NCBI GenBank assembly: GCA_037388705.1
Contig: JARRJY010000063.1
Location: 1-18,526, forward strand
Origin: JARRJY01 sp037388705
GTDB lineage: Bacteria; Pseudomonadota; Gammaproteobacteria; UBA6429; Thiohalophilaceae
Length of the DNA: 18,526 nt
Direction of reading: 5' to 3'
The notes beneath the pieces were generated by a model. It made no database searches. It saw only the letters and a program-made list of their open reading frames with translations, and had not been told where the DNA came from. Of this stretch, positions 13,369 to 18,526 are shown piece by piece. Position 1 is the first letter of the stretch; every line of letters begins with the position of its first letter. The translations under genes were made by a program, and so were the position numbers.

Positions 13369-14482
13369 ACTTGTTATCAAGATAGAACTTTTCAAATTCA
13401 CTTCTGCTAACTGGTTTAGAAAACAGAAAACCCTGGAACACCTTGCAGTTATGATCTAACAGGAATTTTTTCTGCTGTTCAGTTTCCACACCTTCAGCAA
13501 TAACAGCCAGGTTAAATATCTCCGCCATATGCAGGATAGTATTAATCATTTCTTCTGCACTGGCATCCAGTGACAGGTCATGAATAAAATGACGATCAAT
13601 CTTTATCTCATCAATCGGTAGTTGACGAATATAACTCAAGGAACTATAGCCGGTCCCAAAATCATCCATTGAGAGCCGTATACCCAGTTTTTTGATGTTA
13701 GTAATTATCTCTATTACCTTGTTGACATCTTCAGCTACGACACTTTCGGTTATTTCAAATACAATCTTGTTTACGGTATTTTTATCAAGATGCTTTTTAC
13801 ATAGTTCTGATACATCTCTTACGAAGTTGTAATGCATAAATTGTCGCATGCTGATATTTATCGACATTTGCGGAATATTAATTCCATTTTGATACCATTC
13901 TGACAGTGTAATAAATGCAGACTCGATAATATGCTTGCCAATTTCAATAATCAGACCTGTTTGTTCGGCAACAGGTATAAACCTGGATGACGCAACCTCA
14001 CCCAGTTCATCACATGACCATCTGGCAAGCACTTCGACACCTGATACTTTATTATTACTATTGATTTGTGGCTGGTATACCAGGCTAATCTGGTTACGCT
14101 GTTCAGCAAAATGCAAAAGTTGTTCAAGTTGTAAATTGTATTCCACTCTTTTTGACATATCGTCATCATAAAAGAATACACCATCACGCCCTTTGGCTTT
14201 TACTTCATACATGGCAATATCAGCTTCCTTGATAATATCAACGGCGCTGCTTTCACCTGAGCCGATAAGACTTACACCTATACTTGCACTGATATAGATG
14301 TGATGCTGGCTGATTTCATAGGTATTTTTCAGTGCAGCTAATACTTCCTGGGAAATTTGCATCGCTTCCTTCTTGCAGTTTTCCTTGGTTGCATAATTAT
14401 TGCCTGTAACAATAAACTCATCACCACCCAGGCGGGATACCATTGCACCGGGGCGCATGGTTATCCTGATGCGCTTTACCAC
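13367..14482 (-). CDS. C-terminal GGDEF-EAL fragment
   Basis: This open frame of 371 residues (GTG at 14482, no convincing ribosome-binding site) begins inside a GGDEF domain. It has the active-site signature RLGGDEF intact (about 17-23) and the distal GGDEF strands to KGRDGVFFYDDDM. A full EAL domain follows: EVLARW (EVL in place of EAL), NISMRQF, FEITESV, MDDFGTGYSSL, PIDEIKID and AEGVET, ending PVSRSEFEKFYLDNK. The Asn, Glu, Asp-Asp and Lys residues used by EAL phosphodiesterases are visible, so the phosphodiesterase part could be active if expressed. The GGDEF part lacks its first half, including the nucleotide-binding DxDxFK segment, so cyclase activity is unlikely. See the whole-locus entry. 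Confidence 0.8.
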   Translation of the reverse strand: MVKRIRITMRPGAMVSRLGGDEFIVTGNNYATKENCKKEAMQISQEVLAALKNTYEISQHHIYISASIGVSLIGSGESSAVDIIKEADIAMYEVKAKGRDGVFFYDDDMSKRVEYNLQLEQLLHFAEQRNQISLVYQPQINSNNKVSGVEVLARWSCDELGEVASSRFIPVAEQTGLIIEIGKHIIESAFITLSEWYQNGINIPQMSINISMRQFMHYNFVRDVSELCKKHLDKNTVNKIVFEITESVVAEDVNKVIEIITNIKKLGIRLSMDDFGTGYSSLSYIRQLPIDEIKIDRHFIHDLSLDASAEEMINTILHMAEIFNLAVIAEGVETEQQKKFLLDHNCKVFQGFLFSKPVSRSEFEKFYLDNK

Positions 14483-14583
14483 TTCCTGAAGTAGCTTGTC
14501 GCCAATATCATGGCCAAGCGAATCATTGACTGTTTAAAAATGATCCAGATCCAGCAGTAATAAGTATGAATATTCTCCCGTTT

Positions 14584-14741
14584 GTTCCACTTGTTATTTA
14601 TTTTTTCCAGGTTGGCCTGGTAAACAGATCATAACTACCCGTGGCCGCGTAAAGCAGAACCCAGCAAAGCGTGGCTGCAAATACTGTTAACACGTAGCCG
14701 TACCAGGTGCCAACCTGGAAAAAATAAATAACAAGTGGAAC
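14584..14741. repeat. 32-bp perfect inverted repeat at the gene break
   Basis: Positions 14584-14615 are the exact reverse complement of 14710-14741 (32 of 32). A further CCAGG match (14616-14620 with 14703-14707) lies beyond a two-base offset. The distal copy is native coding sequence of the membrane domain (PLVIYFFQVG). The proximal copy sits at the point where the coding sequence of the fused gene is lost and supplies the PTWKK-stop ending. Such a templated inverted copy fits a template-switching event or an amplification/assembly chimera. Confidence 0.85.
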
Positions 14742-15158
14742 CATGAGAACCAGGATAATCGGTTTAAACAGTCTTTTGTCAGGATACAAAATGGCTGCAG
14801 CAACAGTTGAGGCACCGATTTCAGTAAAGATGGCAATGTAATGCATTCCTGATTCAGTTTCAGGTGCATAGAGAACAAAGATCACGCCCCAAAGGAGAAA
14901 GAAAAAGTAAAATAAGATACTGGTTTTTCTGTACCATGACGCCAGTTGCGCCTCACTCATATTTTCCAGGTCAAATGATTTATATAACCTGAATCCCATG
15001 ATGGATACCAGGACAATCGCTACATACCAGTATATAGCCGCAACATATATGTCGTTAAGCCAGCCAAGAAAGATATAACCTAAGCCCGGAAACAGTGACA
15101 AAACAATCATCACGGGAATTTGCTTGTATATATAAAGGTAGAGATCGTTGGTCTTCAA
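14598..15158 (-). CDS. N-terminal membrane sensor fragment of the GGDEF-EAL gene
   Basis: This 186-residue hydrophobic protein starts with TTG at 15158 (weak GAG site; no ATG available). About six membrane helices are visible, near 14-31, 33-55, 79-98, 103-124, 130-147 and 150-170, followed by TGSYDLFTR. Membrane modules of this kind precede GGDEF domains in many proteobacterial cyclic-di-GMP enzymes, with a short linker into DALTGLPNR. Here the linker is replaced by PTWKK and a stop that come from an inverted copy of the gene's own sequence. The signal sensed is unknown. It is not similar enough to a named MASE domain for me to assign one. Confidence 0.65.
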   Translation of the reverse strand: MKTNDLYLYIYKQIPVMIVLSLFPGLGYIFLGWLNDIYVAAIYWYVAIVLVSIMGFRLYKSFDLENMSEAQLASWYRKTSILFYFFFLLWGVIFVLYAPETESGMHYIAIFTEIGASTVAAAILYPDKRLFKPIILVLMVPLVIYFFQVGTWYGYVLTVFAATLCWVLLYAATGSYDLFTRPTWKK

Positions 15159-15308
15159 TCCGTTTTTCTCAAGTTATTGGGCTAAATATATTAACTAATA
15201 TATCGACAATATGAATTATTACCTTATACTTAGAACAAATCTAAATCGGGCGCCAGTCAATATTGCAATATAAATAAGTAGCCTATTGTACAAAAATCAA
15301 ATATAAAA

Positions 15309-15328
15309 CTGTGTAACATGAAACACAG
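15309..15328. promoter_or_regulatory. Inverted repeat upstream of the kinase gene
   Basis: CTGTGT (15309-15314) and ACACAG (15323-15328) form a perfect 6-bp inverted repeat with 8 nt between, 29 bp before the kinase ATG, in the AT-rich divergent region 15159-15357. It resembles a CRP site, but the half-site spacing is two bases too long (TGTG-N10-CACA rather than N8). Another dimeric regulator or a chance repeat is possible. No clear -35/-10 pair was found. Confidence 0.3.
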
Positions 15329-15357
15329 AAATTACCTAATATACACATAGATTGATT

Positions 15358-16083
15358 ATGGCAAAAAACGCTATCGACAGTTTTAATTTGCAGCCCGGTC
15401 GTGTGTTAGCGCGCAAATATGAAATTATTGAGTTGTTAGGTGCAGGCTGGGAGGGTGAAGTTTACCTGATACGCGAGCTCAGTACCGGCATTGAGCGAAC
15501 CGCCAAGTTATTTTTTCCTCAGCGAAACAGGAATAATAAAAGCCTGCAGTTCTATGCCAAGAAGCTACACGAGCTGCGACACTGTCCGATTGTTATTCAT
15601 TACAATGCCCAGGAAACCATTACCGTACAGGGGCATGAAGTCAGCTTCCTTATTTCGGAATATGTGGAAGGCGAATTACTCAGTGATTTTATCAAGCGTC
15701 AGCCCGGTAAACGCCTGACCCCATTCCAGGGCATACATCTTCTGCATTCCCTGGCAAGCGGCCTGGAATGTGTCCATGCGATGGGTGAATATCACGGTGA
15801 CCTGCATGACGGCAATATTATGGTCCAGCGTTTTGGCCTGAGTTTTGATTTAAAACTACTCGACTTTTATCAGTGGAAAGCACCGCGCAAGGAAAACATA
15901 CGTGATGATACCGTTGATATGATTCGGATTCTTTATGATGCTATCGGTGGTAAGAAATTTTATGCCAACCAGCCAAATGAAATAAAAAATATCATCTGCG
16001 GCCTGAAAAAGAATCTTATCTTAAAGAAATTCCGCTCGGCTGGTCAGCTAAGGCAGTTCCTGGAAACCATGGAATGGGAATAA
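15358..16083 (+). CDS. Minimal Ser/Thr-type protein kinase
   Basis: This 241-residue soluble kinase fold has a glycine-rich loop LGAGWEGEVY (27-36), ATP-anchoring Lys50 (TAKLFF), hinge region SEYVEGELL (100-108), catalytic loop HGDLHDGN (146-153; Asp148, Asn153) and metal Asp169 in LLDF, where eukaryotic kinases have DFG. DDTVDMIRILYD resembles the later structural Asp segment. The HGDLHxxN form is shared with bacterial small-molecule and Hanks-like kinases, so the substrate may be a protein or a small molecule. There are no membrane helix, PASTA or other accessory domains. I prefer ATG 15358 over the TTG two codons earlier; neither has a good ribosome-binding site. A small c-type cytochrome follows 29 bp downstream. 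Confidence 0.8.
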   Translation: MAKNAIDSFNLQPGRVLARKYEIIELLGAGWEGEVYLIRELSTGIERTAKLFFPQRNRNNKSLQFYAKKLHELRHCPIVIHYNAQETITVQGHEVSFLISEYVEGELLSDFIKRQPGKRLTPFQGIHLLHSLASGLECVHAMGEYHGDLHDGNIMVQRFGLSFDLKLLDFYQWKAPRKENIRDDTVDMIRILYDAIGGKKFYANQPNEIKNIICGLKKNLILKKFRSAGQLRQFLETMEWE

Positions 16084-16112
16084 TACTCACATTAATAACA
16101 AGGTACTAACTT

Positions 16113-16541
16113 ATGAAAAAAACTATCACTACACTGGTATGTGCACTATTTTTATCCATGAATTCAGTATCAGCTGCCGAAAATGATAAAAGACAGTTCG
16201 TTGAATTGCCTGAAATGATGCAGCATCATATGATGTCTAACATGCGTGATCACCTGGTGGCGATAAATGAAATCCTCACAATGATGGGTAACGGCAAACT
16301 GGACCAGGCTGCAGAAATTGCAGAACAACGACTTGGTATGAGTTCCCTGGAAACACATGGTGCAGAACATATGGCCAAGTTCATGCCTGAAGGTATGCGT
16401 AAGGCGGGTACAAGTATGCATAAGGCAGCCAGTCGCTTTGCCCTGAAAGCACAGGAAGGAGAACTGCTACCTGCTTACCGGATGCTTTCAAACGTAACAT
16501 CTTCATGTGTTGCCTGCCATTCGGCTTACCGCATACGCTAA
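16113..16541 (+). CDS. Periplasmic c-type cytochrome, class II-like
   Basis: This 142-residue preprotein has a signal peptide (MKKTITTLVCALFLSMNSVSA, cleavage near AxA at about 20-22). A Met- and His-rich helical body follows (LPEMMQHHMMSNMRDHL). The single heme-attachment motif CVACH lies near the very C-terminus, followed by SAYRIR. A helical protein with a C-terminal CXXCH fits cytochrome c'/c-556 (class II) proteins. A Met in the first helix would be the sixth ligand in the c-556 type, but I cannot say which. It has an AAGG site nine bases before the ATG, probably shares a transcript with the kinase, and is convergent with djlA (18-bp gap). Confidence 0.85.
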   Translation: MKKTITTLVCALFLSMNSVSAAENDKRQFVELPEMMQHHMMSNMRDHLVAINEILTMMGNGKLDQAAEIAEQRLGMSSLETHGAEHMAKFMPEGMRKAGTSMHKAASRFALKAQEGELLPAYRMLSNVTSSCVACHSAYRIR

Positions 16542-16559
16542 GCTGGTCAGAAAGAAAGC

Positions 16560-17381
16560 TTACTTGATCTTCCCCCTGGTTTTCATGATCAGTTCATAAG
16601 CAGATTTGATTTCCTGGGTCTTCTCAGTCGCCATTTTTATCATTTCTTCCGGCATGCCTCGCGCAGTTAACTTATCAGGATGATGCTTGTTCATCTGGCG
16701 ACGATAGGCCTTTTTCACTTCAACATCAGTTGCTGATTCATTAATTTCCAGCATTACATAGGCATCTTTCAAAGCATCCCTTGATGGTGGGACATTGGCA
16801 CCCTGTTGCTGGTATCCGGACTGATGCCAGTGCTGCTGTGCCTGAGCCCTGTGTAACAGACGTAACACATCCGATTCTGCAAAGCCCAGCCCCATACCAA
16901 TACGTAATAACAGGGCATGTTCGTTGTCATGCATTTCTCCATCAGCCATGGAAAACATCACGAGGATTTCCAGCATCATTTGTGACAGCATGCGGTTACC
17001 ATGAGCGGTATGAAGATAGTTTCTTACCTGTCCATCGACATCGAAGTCAGCATCCTTACCCCTGGTAAACAGGTTAATAGCATTTTGTTTCTGTGCTTCA
17101 TCAAGGCGCATTTGCTGCATGACGCCACGGGCAGCCTGGATTTCATCTTCAGAGACCCGGCCGTCGGCCTTGGCCATGTGGCCCATTAGCAGGAATACCG
17201 TTTCAAAGAATTGCTGTTGTATCTGGCTGCGATCACGAACGGTTTCAAAAATAAAGGCAACCTGGCTTCTTGCTAAAGCCCGATCGAACAGGTGACCTAT
17301 CCAGCCACCAATCAGCGCGCCAAATAAACCGCCGATTAGAAAGCCAAAAATAGCACCCAGTAATTTACCAAGAATGAACAT
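16560..17381 (-). CDS. djlA: Membrane-anchored DnaJ-like co-chaperone DjlA
   Basis: This 273-residue protein has the DjlA plan (E. coli 271 residues). An N-terminal glycine-zipper membrane segment (LLGAIFGFLIGGLFGALIGGWIGHLF, about 7-32 in all) comes first. A central TerB-like helical domain follows (FFETVFLLMGHMAKADGRVSEDEI; MFSMADGEMHDNE), then a Gln-rich linker (about 180-200), and a C-terminal J domain with the HPD motif in NKHHPDKL. It stimulates DnaK at the inner membrane. It is the last of three same-strand genes with the cupredoxin and nnrS, separated from the cupredoxin by 31 bp. Confidence 0.95.
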   Translation of the reverse strand: MFILGKLLGAIFGFLIGGLFGALIGGWIGHLFDRALARSQVAFIFETVRDRSQIQQQFFETVFLLMGHMAKADGRVSEDEIQAARGVMQQMRLDEAQKQNAINLFTRGKDADFDVDGQVRNYLHTAHGNRMLSQMMLEILVMFSMADGEMHDNEHALLLRIGMGLGFAESDVLRLLHRAQAQQHWHQSGYQQQGANVPPSRDALKDAYVMLEINESATDVEVKKAYRRQMNKHHPDKLTARGMPEEMIKMATEKTQEIKSAYELIMKTRGKIK

Positions 17382-17412
17382 GAAACTTAACTCAGAAATA
17401 TTTTTTGTTAGA

Positions 17413-17772
17413 TTATTCTACAATTAGCCTGCCGCGATACATCTGCATCTGGCAGGTAAATTCGTACTCACCCGGTTGATCGATCTTCAGTTTAATGGAT
17501 TCTTTTTTATTAATAGGGAGTTCCTTGCTGATATTCAAGCCTGCAAAAATTACTTTTTCAGCACAAGGAGAAGCATCCTTGCGTAAAAAATTCAGCACAA
17601 CCGCTTCACCCGCCTTAATTTCAATACTGGCTGGTGTATACACCCCATTATCTACAATGATATCAATTTCTTTACCGATTGTTTTAACAGCGACAGGGCG
17701 GGATAACCAGAACCAGTAAACAATAAAACCGATAACGATTAAACCCGCTATATTTATGTACAAAACATTCAT
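17413..17772 (-). CDS. Membrane-anchored cupredoxin-domain protein
   Basis: This 119-residue protein has one N-terminal membrane helix (about 6-23) and a single cupredoxin-like beta domain. The domain shows SIEIKAGEAVVLNFLRKDASPCAEKVIF and the C-terminal copper-site motif EFTCQMQMYRGRLIVE, with Cys107 and Met109/Met111. This motif occurs in small copper-binding cupredoxin domains linked to heavy-metal transport or copper enzymes. It probably faces the periplasm. I chose ATG 17772 (with GGGTG seven bases upstream). An ATG at 17808 would overlap nnrS by 17 bp and add twelve hydrophilic residues before the helix; both starts are possible. Confidence 0.75.
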   Translation of the reverse strand: MNVLYINIAGLIVIGFIVYWFWLSRPVAVKTIGKEIDIIVDNGVYTPASIEIKAGEAVVLNFLRKDASPCAEKVIFAGLNISKELPINKKESIKLKIDQPGEYEFTCQMQMYRGRLIVE

Positions 17773-17791
17773 ATCGATACACCCGGCATCA

Positions 17792-18526
17792 CTAGCCTGG
17801 TCTGCCATCCACGCGAGGTTTTATAAGTATTGGTACATAGATAAAACAAAAAATCACAAAGGCCAGTATCCATAACCACCCGGTGATCTGAATCCAACGT
17901 AAATATTGCTCGGGGAAAATTAGCGGAAAGACGACTCTTGTTACCATGGCCAGGTTCACCAACAAAAAACTGATATTAATTGCAGGGTGGCTTTTCATTT
18001 CCCGGCCGGTATGTCCCAAAGCCACCCGCGCCATCATACCAAGGGTCATTACACCGATGGTGCCAACAGTAAAGGTATGTATTGCCAGTGTTTCCGCAAT
18101 GATGCCATTTAATTCCAGGGCGGTAAGCACAAACCCGGCAAACAACCATATATAACCCATGTATAACACCCATAATAAAGGTACTCGCCAGATTTCGCTG
18201 TTATACCAGCCGACCAATCTTACCAGGTGTCCACTAGCTGCAATAACGACGATCACCGTTAACCCGGGTTTGAACTGGAAAAACTGGCATATCATGAATA
18301 ATGCGGTCCCCCAGATCGCCAGGTGTTCTGCCCATGGGTATGTACGAACCTTGCTATCCAGGCCTCGCTCAATAAAAAAGCCCACAACGCGGCCCGCCAT
18401 GACGGTAATGATCATGATAATGACTGCCAGCCCACCATGGATGCCGGCTTCTTCACCGCCCTGGAAATTCAACAATACTTCTGCATGGAACAGGGCATTA
18501 GCAACTGCATACAGTACTAACAAAAC
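17792..18526 (-). CDS. nnrS: NnrS family heme-copper membrane protein (5' end missing)
   Basis: The frame is open to the right edge, so the first part of the gene is outside the window; 244 codons remain. At least seven membrane helices are visible. NnrS-type segments are VMAGRVVGFFIERGL, the LVGW-x-WRVPLLWVLYMGY region, IHTFTVGTIGVMTLGMMARVALGHTGR and a closing pair of helices. NnrS proteins are linked to tolerance of nitric oxide and to denitrification-associated gene sets; they contain heme and copper in the studied case. The downstream cupredoxin (20 bp away if its shorter start is used) supports a copper- or NO-related role for the pair. Confidence 0.9.
   Translation of the reverse strand, partial: VLLVLYAVANALFHAEVLLNFQGGEEAGIHGGLAVIIMIITVMAGRVVGFFIERGLDSKVRTYPWAEHLAIWGTALFMICQFFQFKPGLTVIVVIAASGHLVRLVGWYNSEIWRVPLLWVLYMGYIWLFAGFVLTALELNGIIAETLAIHTFTVGTIGVMTLGMMARVALGHTGREMKSHPAINISFLLVNLAMVTRVVFPLIFPEQYLRWIQITGWLWILAFVIFCFIYVPILIKPRVDGRPG

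Larger units (their letters stand above)
13367..15158 (-). pseudogene. Broken membrane-GGDEF-EAL cyclic-di-GMP gene (whole locus)
   Basis: The two open frames described below are the halves of one gene. The upstream half ends just where the linker and the start of a GGDEF domain should begin. The downstream half resumes at QTGEYSYLLLLDLDHF in the third frame-consistent segment, then meets a stop (TAA 14534-14536) where GGDEF domains have Lys (HFK), then continues TVNDSLGHDIGDKLL into the second open frame. Two lesions are therefore visible: loss of the DALTGLPNR-type first part of the GGDEF domain at an inverted repeat (14584-14615), and a nonsense codon. Either a real pseudogene or a poorly assembled functional gene would look like this. 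Confidence 0.75.

Noticed and set aside
14584..14741. Phase-variable invertible switch flanked by the 32-bp inverted repeats
   Set aside because: Reversing the 94-bp spacer gives an early stop and does not restore the link to the GGDEF-EAL half, and no recombinase gene is nearby.
1..18526. Mobile element, prophage, CRISPR or toxin-antitoxin system
   Set aside because: No transposase, integrase, phage structural gene, spaced direct repeats or paired small toxin/antitoxin frames were found; most genes are core or widely conserved.

Overview
The window comes from a ubiquinone-using, respiring gammaproteobacterium. The evidence is an aerobic-type Coq7 hydroxylase, a Crp/Vfr-like cAMP receptor protein, DjlA, NnrS, and the gene order trpE-trpG-trpD-trpC / crp / osmC-like / coq7, which closely resembles the vfr neighbourhood of pseudomonads. 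Base composition is moderate, with AT-rich intergenic stretches. Two ambiguous bases (3000-3001) and a rearranged gene near 14.6 kb show that this is draft-quality sequence in places. No rRNA, CRISPR array, transposase, integrase or phage gene was seen.

Layout. 1-406: no protein gene; two bidirectional hairpin terminators flank a structured element that carries pieces of the neighbouring tRNA. 407-2632, minus strand: tRNA-Gln(CUG), rpsI, rplM (with a clear sigma70-type promoter), a small alpha/beta hydrolase and a thioredoxin-like [2Fe-2S] ferredoxin. 2708-4655, plus: glcF (frame broken only at the two N bases) and coq7. 4679-5509, minus: a VOC protein and an OsmC/YhfA-type protein. 5702-6340, plus: crp, closed by a strong bidirectional terminator. 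6421-11873, minus: a block transcribed rpe, gph, trp leader peptide, trpE, trpG, trpD, trpC. 12038-13319, plus: a secreted DUF3530-type hydrolase and a CopD-like membrane protein. 13367-15158, minus: a broken membrane-GGDEF-EAL gene. 15358-16541, plus: a minimal Ser/Thr-type kinase followed by a small periplasmic c-type cytochrome. 16560-18526, minus: djlA, a membrane-anchored cupredoxin and the C-terminal part of nnrS, which runs off the right edge.

How the genes work together. rpe and gph are housekeeping carbon genes (pentose phosphate and phosphoglycolate salvage). The glycolate released by Gph could feed the oxidase to which GlcF belongs. trpE, G, D and C convert chorismate to indole-3-glycerol phosphate; trpB and trpA are not here. 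Between gph and trpE there is an 18-codon leader peptide ending in two Trp codons. It is embedded in a long imperfect inverted repeat whose distal arm covers the trpE Shine-Dalgarno sequence. I see no canonical intrinsic terminator there, so the leader may control trpE translation rather than transcription. This is the most interesting regulatory candidate in the window.

Other points for follow-up are an apparent CTG start codon in rpe, a 32-bp perfect inverted repeat at the lesion in the GGDEF-EAL gene, and the tRNA-fragment element downstream of tRNA-Gln.
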